Positions 36,033-44,019 are shown, numbered from the stretch's first letter. The stretch: DNA of 44,516 nucleotides from Comamonadaceae bacterium (GCA_947374485.1 CANCCF010000016.1:1-44516); one strand, 5' to 3'. Numbers and translations: made by a program. The notes: generated by a model not told the origin, from the letters alone.

Positions 36033-36710
36033 ATGACCTACCGCATTGCCCCCTCCATTCTCTCCGCCGACTTTGCCCGCCTGGGCGAGGAGGTACGCAG
36101 CGTTATCGAAGCCGGTGCCGACTGGATCCACTTCGACGTGATGGACAACCACTATGTGCCCAACCTGACCTTCGGCCCCATGGTCTGCGCCGCCTTGAAG
36201 CCCCACGCCAAAACGGCCGCCGGTGTGGCCGTGCCGATTGACGTGCACCTGATGATCTCGCCGGTGGACGCGCTGGCTGCAGGGTTTGCCGAGGCCGGTG
36301 CCGACCTGATCAGTTTTCATCCGGACGCCAGTGGCCACGTGCACCGCAGCATCCAGGCCATCAAGTCAAAAGGGGTGAAGGCCGGTCTGGTGTTCAACCC
36401 GGCTGAGCCGCTGGACGTGCTGGACTGGGTGATTGACGACATCGACCTGGTGCTGATCATGAGCGTCAACCCCGGTTTTGGCGGCCAGAGCTTCATTGAT
36501 TCGGCGCTGCGCAAGATCGAGGATGTGCGCGGCCGCATCACCGCCTGCGGCAAGGACATCCGCCTGGAGGTGGACGGCGGCATCAAGACCGACAACATCC
36601 GCCGCGTGGCCGAGGCGGGCGCCGACACCTTTGTGGCGGGCAGCGCGATCTTCGGCAAGAGCGACTACAAGGCGGTGGTGGATGCCATGCGGCGCGAGTT
36701 GGCGGCCTGA
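36033..36710 (+). CDS. rpe: Ribulose-phosphate 3-epimerase
   Basis: Rpe interconverts ribulose 5-phosphate and xylulose 5-phosphate in the pentose phosphate pathway. The 225-residue TIM barrel has IAPSILSADFARLG at the N-terminus, the catalytic/metal segments HFDVMDNHYVPNLTFGP and DVHLMI, MSVNPGFGGQ for phosphate binding, and LEVDGGI with the C-terminal catalytic Asp. ATG 36033 gives the normal N-terminus. It precedes the trp genes; the gph gene that often sits between rpe and trpE in related species is missing. Confidence 0.95.
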   Translation: MTYRIAPSILSADFARLGEEVRSVIEAGADWIHFDVMDNHYVPNLTFGPMVCAALKPHAKTAAGVAVPIDVHLMISPVDALAAGFAEAGADLISFHPDASGHVHRSIQAIKSKGVKAGLVFNPAEPLDVLDWVIDDIDLVLIMSVNPGFGGQSFIDSALRKIEDVRGRITACGKDIRLEVDGGIKTDNIRRVAEAGADTFVAGSAIFGKSDYKAVVDAMRRELAA

Positions 36711-36724
36711 CGGGCTGCAGAGCG

Positions 36725-36746
36725 CCCGGCCACGGCTACCGCCGGG
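36725..36746 (+). terminator. GC-rich stem after rpe
   Basis: CCCGGC (36725-36730) pairs with GCCGGG (36741-36746) over a 10-nt loop, 15 nt after the rpe stop. Only ATTT follows, so it is at best a weak terminator separating rpe from the trp promoter. Confidence 0.35.
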
Positions 36747-36754
36747 GCATTTGC

Positions 36755-36760
36755 TACACT
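36755..36760 (+). promoter_or_regulatory. -10 element of the trp operon leader
   Basis: TACACT is followed by GGTGCC and the leader-peptide ATG at 36767, so the transcript is predicted to start at the A of that codon. There is no ribosome binding site in front of the leader. Confidence 0.5.
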
Positions 36761-36766
36761 GGTGCC

Positions 36767-36871
36767 ATGTTTATTCACCGCATCACCATCACGGGTTGTA
36801 GCGACCGGGGGGCCTGGCCCTGGCGGACCTCGCCTGCATTGGCTGAGCGCGTCCCCGCGTCCTTCTCCTGA
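36767..36871 (+). CDS. trpL: trp operon leader peptide
   Basis: A 34-codon reading frame, MFIHRITITGCSDRGAWPWR at its start, with Trp codons at positions 17 and 19. It ends in TGA at 36869-36871, 147 nt before trpE. In proteobacteria such Trp-rich leaders control trp operons: ribosome stalling at Trp codons changes the RNA fold. Position, Trp codons and a following hairpin fit this well. The peptide is longer than the E. coli leader (14 residues). It may be translated from a leaderless transcript. The rest of 36711-37018 contains only the leader RNA structures and no other gene. Confidence 0.75.
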   Translation: MFIHRITITGCSDRGAWPWRTSPALAERVPASFS

Positions 36872-36893
36872 GATTGCGACGCATGCCGGGTGG

Positions 36894-36916
36894 ATGGGCT
36901 CGCACTGCGCGCCCAT
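36894..36916 (+). promoter_or_regulatory. Candidate attenuator hairpin of the trp leader
   Basis: ATGGGCTCGCA (36894-36904) pairs with TGCGCGCCCAT (36906-36916) at 10 of 11 positions, then TTTCTC follows. The last pairs would open to form a loop. It lies 22 nt after the leader stop and may be the terminator or a competing stem; another small stem, GTCCC/GGGAC, is at 36967-36981. The exact alternative pairing could not be folded by hand. Confidence 0.45.
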
Positions 36917-37018
36917 TTCTCGCACCGGAATCTGATAATCCGCTGTGCCTGAGCAACGCGCCCCCTGTCCCTCTTGGGGACCCCGTTTGCAATTCTGGAT
37001 AAAGGCACGAGCACCGTG

Positions 37019-38557
37019 ATGACTGAAACCCAATTCCAAGCCCTGCAGGGCCAAGGCTACAACCGCATCCCGCTGATGGCGCAAGCCTTTGCGGACCTGG
37101 AAACCCCACTGTCCCTGTACCTCAAGCTGGCGCGCAAGCCCGGTGAGAGCGAGCCCGCACCGTTTAGCTTTTTGCTGGAGTCGGTGGTGGGCGGCGAGCG
37201 TTTTGGCCGCTACAGCTTTATCGGCCTGCCCGCGCACACCCTGCTGCGCGCCAGCGGCTTTGGCGAGGCGGCCCGCACCGAGGTGGTGACGGACGGTGTG
37301 GTGGTGGAAACCTCCCGCATGAATCCCCTGGACTTCATTGCCCAGTACCAGGGCCGCTTCAAGGTGGCCCTGCAGCCCGGCCTGCCGCGCTTTTGCGGCG
37401 GCCTGGCGGGCTACTTTGGCTACGACGCGGTGCGCTACATCGAGAAGAAGCTGGAGCACAGTTGCCCGCCCGATGAACTGGGTACGCCCGACATCCTGCT
37501 CTTGCAAACCGAAGAACTGGCGGTGATTGACAACCTGTCGGGCAAGCTGCACCTGATTGTGTATGTGGACCCGGAGCTGCCCGATGCCTTTGCCATGGGC
37601 CGCGCCCGCCTGGCCACTTTGCGCGCGCAGCTGGCGCAGGCGGTAGTGGCGCCCGAGATCCGACCCAGCCAGAGCCATGAGGCGGTGCGCGACTTCGCCA
37701 AGGCCGACTACATCGCCGCCGTGGAGCGGGCGAAAGAATTGATTGCCGGTGGCGACTTCATGCAGGTGCAGGTGGGCCAGCGCATCAAGAAGCGCTACAC
37801 CGAGTCACCGCTGAGCCTGTACCGGGCGCTGCGTGCGCTCAACCCCAGCCCCTACATGTATTACTACAACTTCAGCGGCGCGGACGGACAGGCTAGTGAC
37901 TTCCATGTGGTCGGTGCCTCGCCAGAAATTCTGGTGCGCCAGGAGCAAGTGATTACGGAAGGCGTGACCGAGCAAAAGGTCACCATCCGCCCGCTGGCCG
38001 GAACCCGCCCGCGCGGCGCCACCCCCGAGCTGGACAGGGCGGCCGAGCACGAGTTGGTGAACGACCCCAAGGAGCGCGCCGAGCACGTGATGCTGATCGA
38101 CCTCGCGCGCAACGACATAGGCCGCATTGCCAAGACCGGCACGGTGCAGGTCACCGACGCCTTTTGCGTGGAGCGCTACAGCCATGTGATGCACATCGTC
38201 AGCAACGTCGAGGGCACGCTCCTGGACGGCATGACCAGCATGGATGTGCTCAAAGCCACCTTCCCGGCCGGCACCTTGACCGGCGCACCGAAGGTGCACG
38301 CCATGGAGCTGATTGACCAGCTCGAGCCCATCAAGCGCGGCATCTACGGCGGCGCCTGCGGGTATCTCAGCTATGCCGGTGACATGGACGTGGCCATTGC
38401 CATCCGCACCGGCATCATCAAGAACCAGACCCTGTACGTGCAGGCCGCCGCCGGGGTGGTGGCCGACAGCGTGCCCGAACTGGAATGGAAAGAAACCGAA
38501 GCCAAGGCCCGCGCCTTGCTGCGCGCCAGCGAGCTGGTGGAAGAAGGACTGGAGTAA
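37019..38557 (+). CDS. trpE: Anthranilate synthase component I
   Basis: TrpE makes anthranilate from chorismate, the first committed step to tryptophan. The 512-residue protein has the feedback-inhibition motif LLES at 52-55 with ERFGRYSF after it, and the chorismate-binding domain (about 230-500) with IRPLAGTRPRGATPELD, LIDLARNDIGR, FPAGTLTGAPKVHAMELID and GGACGYLSYAGDMD. So it should be inhibited by tryptophan. ATG 37019 is preceded in frame by GTG 37016; an ATG at 36974 lies in the leader region and is less likely. trpG begins 5 nt after its stop. Confidence 0.96.
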   Translation: MTETQFQALQGQGYNRIPLMAQAFADLETPLSLYLKLARKPGESEPAPFSFLLESVVGGERFGRYSFIGLPAHTLLRASGFGEAARTEVVTDGVVVETSRMNPLDFIAQYQGRFKVALQPGLPRFCGGLAGYFGYDAVRYIEKKLEHSCPPDELGTPDILLLQTEELAVIDNLSGKLHLIVYVDPELPDAFAMGRARLATLRAQLAQAVVAPEIRPSQSHEAVRDFAKADYIAAVERAKELIAGGDFMQVQVGQRIKKRYTESPLSLYRALRALNPSPYMYYYNFSGADGQASDFHVVGASPEILVRQEQVITEGVTEQKVTIRPLAGTRPRGATPELDRAAEHELVNDPKERAEHVMLIDLARNDIGRIAKTGTVQVTDAFCVERYSHVMHIVSNVEGTLLDGMTSMDVLKATFPAGTLTGAPKVHAMELIDQLEPIKRGIYGGACGYLSYAGDMDVAIAIRTGIIKNQTLYVQAAAGVVADSVPELEWKETEAKARALLRASELVEEGLE

Positions 38558-38562
38558 GCACC

Positions 38563-39150
38563 ATGACCCACAAAACCCGGTTGCTCATGATCGACAACTA
38601 CGACAGTTTCACCTACAACATCGTCCAGTATTTTGGCGAGCTGGGGGCTGACGTCGAAGTCTTTCGCAACGACGAAATCACGCTGGAAGAAATTGCCGCA
38701 CGCCGGCCCGACCGCCTGGTGGTGTCGCCCGGCCCTTGCTCCCCGAACGAAGCCGGTATCTCGGTGCCCGCCATTCGTCACTTCATGGGCAAGCTGCCGA
38801 TACTGGGCGTCTGCCTGGGCCACCAAAGCATTGGTGCGGCGCTGGGCGGCAACATCATCCGTGCGCAGCAGCTCATGCACGGCAAGACCTCGGTGATCAC
38901 GACGACGCAAGAAGGCGTGTTTGCCGGACTGCCCGAGACCTTCACGGTGAACCGCTACCACTCGCTGGCCATTGAGCGCAGCACTTGTCCCAAGGAACTG
39001 GCGATTACCGCCTGGACCGAGGATGGCGAAATCATGGGTGTGCGCCACTCAGGCCTGCCGTTTGGGGTGCGCATGGAAGGCGTGCAGTTCCACCCGGAAA
39101 GCATATTGACCGAGCATGGCCACGCCATGCTGAAGAACTTTTTGGAGTGA
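38563..39150 (+). CDS. trpG: Anthranilate synthase component II (glutamine amidotransferase)
   Basis: TrpG supplies ammonia from glutamine to TrpE; homologues (PabA) can also serve p-aminobenzoate synthase. The 195-residue class I amidotransferase has the nucleophile Cys84 in LGVCLGHQ, the SPGPCSPNEAGIS loop, and the His/Glu pair in VQFHPESILTEHG. MIDNYDSFTYNIVQYFGELG is the TrpG/PabA N-terminus. It lies between trpE and ltaE with very short gaps, so it is part of the operon. Confidence 0.96.
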   Translation: MTHKTRLLMIDNYDSFTYNIVQYFGELGADVEVFRNDEITLEEIAARRPDRLVVSPGPCSPNEAGISVPAIRHFMGKLPILGVCLGHQSIGAALGGNIIRAQQLMHGKTSVITTTQEGVFAGLPETFTVNRYHSLAIERSTCPKELAITAWTEDGEIMGVRHSGLPFGVRMEGVQFHPESILTEHGHAMLKNFLE

Positions 39151-39155
39151 ACCCC

Positions 39156-40286
39156 ATGCAAGCCAAGGCCGACTTTCGAAGTGACACCGTCACGCAACCC
39201 ACGGCGGCTATGCGCGCGGCCATGGCCGATGCGCCGTTGGGCGACGACGTGTTTTCCGACGACCCCAGCGTCAACGCCCTGCAGGAGAAGATCGCGGCGC
39301 TACTGGGCTTTGAGGCAGCGCTCTTCATGCCCACCGGCACCCAAAGCAATCTGTGCGGCATCCTGGCCCACTGCCAGCGCGGCGACGAGTACATCGTCGG
39401 CCAGCTGGCCCACACCTACCGCTGGGAGGGCGGCGGTGCGGCCGTGCTGGGCAGCGTGCAGCCGCAGCCACTGACTCACCAGCCGGATGGCACTTTGCTG
39501 CTGGCCGACATCGAGGCCGCCATCAAGCCCGACGACGCGCACTTCGCCAAGACCCGCTTGCTGACCTTGGAGAACACCTGGGGCGGAAAGCTCTTGCCGT
39601 TTTCCTATGTGCAAGCGGCCACGGCCTTGGCGCGTGACAAGGGCCTGAGCCGCCATCTGGATGGTGCGCGGCTGTTCAACGCGGCCACCGCACAGGCGGC
39701 TCAGAACGGAAGCGGCTACATCGACGCCGGGCCGCCCCAAGTCGGTAACGGCCCCCTTGGGGGGCAGCGAAGCACACGCAGTGGCGAGCGTGGGGGCGAT
39801 GTCTACGCGGAAGCCCGCGCCATCGCAGGCTGTTTTGACAGCGCGTCGGTGTGCTTCAGCAAGGGCCTGGGCGCGCCGATTGGCTCGGCCCTGTGCGGCA
39901 GCAAAGACTTCATTGCCCGCGCCCACCGCATCCGCAAGATGGCCGGTGGCGGCATGCGCCAGGCGGGCATGCTGGCGGCGGCAGCCTCTTATGCGCTGGA
40001 CCACCATGTGCTGCGTCTGGCCGAAGACCACGCCTTGGCCCAGCGCCTGGCCGAGGGCCTGCGGGGCATCAGCGGCCTGGAGGTCGAAGCACCGCAAACC
40101 AACATCGTCTTCGTCGACCTCGTGGGCGCAGCGCGCGAGCGCTCGGCGGCCCTGTTGGAACACCTGAAGGTGCAGGGCGTGCAGATCACCGGCTTGTACC
40201 GCCTGCGCTTTGTCACGCATCTGGACGTGAACGCAGCGGGTGTGGACCGCGCCGTGGCGGCCGTGCGCAGCTTCTTTGCGAGCTAA
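39156..40286 (+). CDS. ltaE: Low-specificity L-threonine aldolase
   Basis: LtaE cleaves L-threonine and L-allo-threonine to glycine and acetaldehyde, using PLP. The 376-residue fold-type I enzyme has FRSDTVTQPTAAMRAAM, GDDVFSDDPSVNALQ, MPTGTQSNL, HLDGARLFNA, and the PLP lysine Lys236 in CFSKGLGAPIGS. Family members have about 335-345 residues. The excess is an in-frame insert after FNAATAQAAQ, roughly residues 189-216, Gly/Arg-rich, encoded by a GC-rich repeat (39729-39797). The active-site residues on both sides remain intact. It lies inside the trp gene cluster, 5 nt after trpG and 9 nt before the exporter gene. Confidence 0.93.
   Translation: MQAKADFRSDTVTQPTAAMRAAMADAPLGDDVFSDDPSVNALQEKIAALLGFEAALFMPTGTQSNLCGILAHCQRGDEYIVGQLAHTYRWEGGGAAVLGSVQPQPLTHQPDGTLLLADIEAAIKPDDAHFAKTRLLTLENTWGGKLLPFSYVQAATALARDKGLSRHLDGARLFNAATAQAAQNGSGYIDAGPPQVGNGPLGGQRSTRSGERGGDVYAEARAIAGCFDSASVCFSKGLGAPIGSALCGSKDFIARAHRIRKMAGGGMRQAGMLAAAASYALDHHVLRLAEDHALAQRLAEGLRGISGLEVEAPQTNIVFVDLVGAARERSAALLEHLKVQGVQITGLYRLRFVTHLDVNAAGVDRAVAAVRSFFAS
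39729..39797. repeat. Repeat element inserted in frame in ltaE
   Basis: About 69 bp that interrupt the aldolase fold between conserved blocks. The centre holds the inverted repeat GCCCCC (39751-39756) TTG GGGGGC (39760-39765). The translated segment (AGPPQVGNGPLGGQRSTRSG) is unlike the flanking protein. I recognise this as resembling a dispersed element seen in Comamonadaceae genomes, usually intergenic. The borders are estimates. Confidence 0.6.
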
Positions 40287-40295
40287 GGCAAGACC

Positions 40296-41000
40296 ATGCC
40301 GCTGGACCAGTTGCTGCTGTTCATCGCCGCCGGGCTGCTGCTCAACCTCACGCCCGGGCCGGATGTGCTCTACATCATCAGCCAGTCCCTGCGCCACGGG
40401 CTGCGCGCCGGGCTGGTGGCAGCCCTTGGCATCACTGCCGGTTGCTTTGTGCACATCTTTGCAGCCGCTGTGGGCGTGAGCGCGCTCATGCTCGCCTCCA
40501 GCACGGCGTTTACCGTGCTCAAGTGGCTGGGTGCGGCGTACCTGGTGTATGTGGGCGTGAACATGCTGTTTTCGCGCGCTCCGGCCGTGCAGGGTGTGGC
40601 GGGGGAGGGCGCGCAGGCACCGGCCGCCATGTTGACGGATGGCCCGATGGTGGCTGCTCAGGACAAGATGTCTGCCAATCCCGCCGTGCTGAAAACCATC
40701 TTTCTGCGCGGCTTCTGGACCAATGCCTTGAACCCCAAGGTGGCCGTGTTCTTCCTGGCCTTTTTGCCCCAGTTCATTGCGCCCACGGTAGAGCACAAGC
40801 CGCTGGCCTTTTTGCTGTTGGGTCTCTTGTTCAATTTCAACGCGGTCTGGGTCAACATGGGCTGGGCCCTGGCCGCCGTCTGGCTGGCGCAAAAAGCTGG
40901 CGGCCTGCAGGCGCGCATGCACTGGCTGGACCGCGTGGCCGGTTCGCTGTTCATTGCGTTTGGCTGCAAGCTCGCGTTCACCGACAACCCCGCATCCTAA
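40296..41000 (+). CDS. LysE/RhtB-family amino-acid exporter
   Basis: A 234-residue membrane protein with about six helices. The N-terminus LFIAAGLLLNLTPGPDVLYI has the LTPGPD motif of the LysE/RhtB family, and GFWTNALNPKVAVFFLAFLPQFI is the second conserved block. The middle loop (about 92-130) is longer and Ala-rich. Family members export lysine, threonine, homoserine or other amino acids. Its place between ltaE and trpD suggests a role with threonine or tryptophan pathway products, but the substrate cannot be read directly. AAGG lies 9 nt before ATG 40296. Confidence 0.88.
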   Translation: MPLDQLLLFIAAGLLLNLTPGPDVLYIISQSLRHGLRAGLVAALGITAGCFVHIFAAAVGVSALMLASSTAFTVLKWLGAAYLVYVGVNMLFSRAPAVQGVAGEGAQAPAAMLTDGPMVAAQDKMSANPAVLKTIFLRGFWTNALNPKVAVFFLAFLPQFIAPTVEHKPLAFLLLGLLFNFNAVWVNMGWALAAVWLAQKAGGLQARMHWLDRVAGSLFIAFGCKLAFTDNPAS

Positions 41001-41010
41001 GGAGCCATTC

Positions 41011-42057
41011 ATGCCCCACAGCACAGGCCTCATCACCCCGCAGCAAGCCCTGCAGCGCACCATCGAGCACCGCGAGATCTTTCACGACGAGATGCTGCAC
41101 CTGATGCGCCAGATCATGTCCGGTGAAGTTTCCCAGTTGATGATCGCGGCCATCACAGCAGGTCTGCGCGTCAAAAAAGAAACCATTGGCGAGATCACCG
41201 CTGCCGCGCAAATCATGCGCGAGTTCTCCACCAAGGTGGAGGTGGCCGACAAGACCCATTTGGTGGACATAGTGGGCACCGGCGGCGACGGCTCCCACAC
41301 CTTCAACATTTCCACTTGCGCCATGTTTGTGGCCGCAGCCGCAGGGGCCCGGGTCAGCAAGCACGGCGGGCGCAGCGTCAGCAGCAAGAGCGGCAGTGCC
41401 GATGTGATGGAGGCGCTGGGGGTGAGCATCAACCTCACGCCCGCCCAGATTGCCCAGTGCCTGAGCGAATGCGGCGTGGGTTTCATGTTCGCGCCCAACC
41501 ACCATCCCGCCATGAAGAATGTGGCGCCGGTGCGCCGTGAAATGGGCATCAAGACCATCTTCAATTTGCTGGGGCCGCTGACCAACCCGGCCGGTGCGCC
41601 GAATATCCTGATGGGCGTGTTCCACGCCGATCTGGTGGGCATCCAGGTGCGTGCCCTGCAGCGCCTGGGCGCCGAGCATGCGTTGGTGGTCTATGGCCGC
41701 GACGGCATGGACGAAGTGTCTTTGGGTGCCGCCACGCTGGTAGGCGAGCTCAAGGGCGGCGAAATCCGCGAATACGAAATCCACCCCGAAGACTTTGGCA
41801 TGGTCATGGCCAGCAACCGGGCTTTGAAGGTGGAAGATGCGGCGTCTTCCCGGGCGATGTTGTTGGGTGTGCTCGACAACCAGCCTAGCGCGGCGCGCGA
41901 CATTGTGGCGCTCAATGCGGGTGTGGCGCTCTACGCCGCCAATGTGGCGCCCAGCATGCAAGAGGGCATTGCCCAAGCCTATGCGGCGCTTGCATCCGGC
42001 GCTGCCAAAGCCAAACTCGAAACGCTGGTGGCCCTGTCGGCCCGCCTGGCAAGCTAA
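41011..42057 (+). CDS. trpD: Anthranilate phosphoribosyltransferase
   Basis: TrpD joins anthranilate to PRPP. The 348-residue protein has an N-terminal helical domain (about 1-75) and the phosphoribosyl domain with GTGGDGSHTFNIST, KHGGRSVSSKSGSADVMEALG, FMFAPNHHPAMKNVAPVRREMGIKT (in two blocks) and GRDGMDEVSLG. AAGGAG lies 7 nt before ATG 41011. It follows the exporter after 10 nt and precedes trpC after 7 nt. TrpD here is not fused to TrpG. Confidence 0.96.
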   Translation: MPHSTGLITPQQALQRTIEHREIFHDEMLHLMRQIMSGEVSQLMIAAITAGLRVKKETIGEITAAAQIMREFSTKVEVADKTHLVDIVGTGGDGSHTFNISTCAMFVAAAAGARVSKHGGRSVSSKSGSADVMEALGVSINLTPAQIAQCLSECGVGFMFAPNHHPAMKNVAPVRREMGIKTIFNLLGPLTNPAGAPNILMGVFHADLVGIQVRALQRLGAEHALVVYGRDGMDEVSLGAATLVGELKGGEIREYEIHPEDFGMVMASNRALKVEDAASSRAMLLGVLDNQPSAARDIVALNAGVALYAANVAPSMQEGIAQAYAALASGAAKAKLETLVALSARLAS

Positions 42058-42064
42058 GGAACAC

Positions 42065-42853
42065 ATGAGCGATATTCTGGACAAAATTGTGGCGGTCAAG
42101 CGGCAAGAAATTGCGGCTGCCAGCAAGCGCAAACCCCTGGACCTGGTCCGTGCAGATGCCGAGTCGCGCGTGCTGACACGCGACTTTGTTGGTGCCATAC
42201 GCGCCAAGATTGCGGCAGGCCAGCCGGCCGTGATTGCCGAGGTGAAAAAGGCCAGCCCGTCCAAGGGCGTGCTGCGCGAAGACTTCATTCCCGCCGACAT
42301 CGCACAAAGCTATGCCGAGTTTGGCGCCGCGTGCCTGTCGGTGCTGACCGATGCGCAGTTCTTCCAGGGCAGCGCCGATTTCCTCAAGCAGGCGCGGGCT
42401 TCCTGCCAGCTGCCGGTGCTGCGCAAGGATTTCATGGTCGACGCTTACCAAATCTACGAGTCGCGCGCCATGGGTGCCGATGCGGTGTTGCTGATTGCCG
42501 CCTGCCTGGACGATGCCGAAATGCAGGACATGGAAGCCATTGCTCTAGGTCTGGACATGGCGGTGCTGGTCGAGGTGCATGACCAGACCGAACTGGAACG
42601 CGCTTTGCGATTGAAAACGCCACTGCTGGGCATCAACAACCGCAATTTGAAAACCTTTGACGTGTCGCTGGACACCACGCTCTCGCTGCGCCATTTGGTG
42701 CCCGCCGAGCGCATTCTGGTCACCGAGAGTGGCATTCATACGCGGGACGATGTGCTGCGCATGGGTGCGGCAGGTATCAACGCCTTTCTGGTCGGCGAGG
42801 CCTTTATGCGTGCGCCCGAGCCGGGTGAGGCGCTGGCCCAGTTGTTCGGCTGA
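42065..42853 (+). CDS. trpC: Indole-3-glycerol-phosphate synthase
   Basis: TrpC closes the indole ring. The 262-residue TIM barrel has AEVKKASPSKGVLREDF with the catalytic lysines, LRKDFMVDAYQIYESRAMGAD, VLVEVHDQTELERAL, GINNRNLKTFDVSLDTT and VTESGIHTRDDV, ending in FLVGEAFMRAPEPGEAL. It is not fused with TrpF. trpF, trpB and trpA are not in the window, as is usual for betaproteobacteria that keep them elsewhere. ung begins 25 nt downstream. Confidence 0.96.
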   Translation: MSDILDKIVAVKRQEIAAASKRKPLDLVRADAESRVLTRDFVGAIRAKIAAGQPAVIAEVKKASPSKGVLREDFIPADIAQSYAEFGAACLSVLTDAQFFQGSADFLKQARASCQLPVLRKDFMVDAYQIYESRAMGADAVLLIAACLDDAEMQDMEAIALGLDMAVLVEVHDQTELERALRLKTPLLGINNRNLKTFDVSLDTTLSLRHLVPAERILVTESGIHTRDDVLRMGAAGINAFLVGEAFMRAPEPGEALAQLFG

Positions 42854-42878
42854 GCCGACGTCGCTGCAAGGTCCGGCC

Positions 42879-43649
42879 ATGCCTCGACAGAAAGCGGTGA
42901 CTGTGGGGCAGGACAGTCTCTTTGCGCAGGAGGCGCACGAACGCGGAGTGGACCCGCTTAGTGATCAGCTCCGAAGCGCCAATCCCGCCGACTGGCCGGT
43001 GGCGTCTGGCTGGCAGCGGTTGGTCGAAGATTTCTTTCAGTCCAGCCAGGGCCAGGCGCTGCAGCATTTTCTGCAAGAACGGCTGAATGCCGGCGCCGTC
43101 ATTTTTCCGCCGCAGCCCCTACGTGCCTTGCTGCTGACACCTCCAGAGGCGGTTCGCACCGTCATTCTGGGCCAGGACCCCTACCATGGGCGTGGCCAGG
43201 CCGAAGGGCTGGCATTTTCGGTGGCCTCCGGCGTGGCCTGCCCGCCATCCCTGCGCAATATCTTCAAGGAATTGCAGCGCGATTTGGGCACACCTCCACC
43301 CGCGTTCCCTTATCCGGGCGGCAGTCTGGCGCCGTGGGCGCAAAACGGCACGCTTCTGCTCAATACCTGCCTGACGGTGGAGGAGGGCGAGCCTGCCAGC
43401 CATGCCAAACGCGGCTGGGAGGCTTTCACCGACAGCGTCATTCGCCAGGTGTCAGCGCAGCCGCACTCCCTGGTTTTCATGCTCTGGGGCGCACATGCCC
43501 AGAGCAAGCTGCCCCTCATCGATGCCAGCCGGCATCGGGTGTTGATGGCCAACCACCCCTCGCCGCTGTCGGCCCTGCGGCCACCACTGCCCTTTATTGG
43601 ATGTGGACATTTTTCACAAGCCCAGGGCTGGAATGCCGGGCGCGCATAA
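42879..43649 (+). CDS. ung: Uracil-DNA glycosylase
   Basis: Ung removes uracil from DNA to start base-excision repair. The 256-residue family 1 enzyme has the water-activating motif GQDPYHG with Asp100, FPYPGGSLAPWAQNGTLLLNTCLTVEEG, and the His loop NHPSPLSA with His226. An N-terminal extension of about 35 residues precedes the fold. AAGG lies 8 nt before ATG 42879. Its reading frame ends 28 nt before tRNA-Tyr. Confidence 0.95.
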   Translation: MPRQKAVTVGQDSLFAQEAHERGVDPLSDQLRSANPADWPVASGWQRLVEDFFQSSQGQALQHFLQERLNAGAVIFPPQPLRALLLTPPEAVRTVILGQDPYHGRGQAEGLAFSVASGVACPPSLRNIFKELQRDLGTPPPAFPYPGGSLAPWAQNGTLLLNTCLTVEEGEPASHAKRGWEAFTDSVIRQVSAQPHSLVFMLWGAHAQSKLPLIDASRHRVLMANHPSPLSALRPPLPFIGCGHFSQAQGWNAGRA

Positions 43650-43677
43650 TTCCGTGGCATAATCTGTGGCTCACCTA

Positions 43678-43763
43678 GGAGAGGTGGCCGAGTGGTTAAT
43701 GGCAGCAGACTGTAAATCTGCCCTCTTACGAGTACGCTGGTTCGAATCCAGCCCTCTCCACCA
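43678..43763 (+). tRNA. tRNA-Tyr (GTA)
   Basis: A class II tRNA with a long variable arm. Acceptor GGAGAGG (43678-43684) pairs with CCTCTCC (43753-43759), then A and encoded CCA. The anticodon GTA is at 43712-43714, and the T arm has GGTTCGAATCC. It is the first of a tRNA cluster upstream of tuf. Confidence 0.96.
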
Positions 43764-43801
43764 GTGATGTGTTGACTGTTGAGCGCGTGCCCAAGAGATG
43801 T

Positions 43802-43875
43802 GCGGGGTTCGTATAGTGGTAATACCTTAGCCTTCCAAGCTAAAGCGAGGAGTTCGATTCTCCTACCCCGCTCCA
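43802..43875 (+). tRNA. tRNA-Gly (TCC)
   Basis: Acceptor GCGGGGT pairs with ACCCCGC, then T and encoded CCA. The anticodon stem TTAGC/GCTAA encloses the loop CTTCCAA with anticodon TCC, and the T arm has AGTTCGATTCT. It starts 38 nt after tRNA-Tyr. Confidence 0.96.
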
Positions 43876-43906
43876 CAGTTGATGTGTTACGACAGTGATG
43901 AATTTC

Positions 43907-43981
<75 letters not shown>

Positions 43982-43986
43982 GTTTT

Positions 43987-44019
43987 GTAGCCTCACTTCC
44001 GCTCTGGTTGTGAGGCTAC
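43987..44019 (+). promoter_or_regulatory. Strong stem-loop between tRNA-Thr and tuf
   Basis: GTAGCCTCAC (43987-43996) and GTGAGGCTAC (44010-44019) form a perfect 10-bp stem with a 13-nt loop. Two T-runs follow 5 and 13 nt later. It could be a partial terminator or a processing site that separates the tRNAs from the tuf message. Confidence 0.55.

Noticed and set aside
39690..39800. Intein in ltaE
   Set aside because: The insert is about 28 residues, far too short, with no splicing-motif residues.
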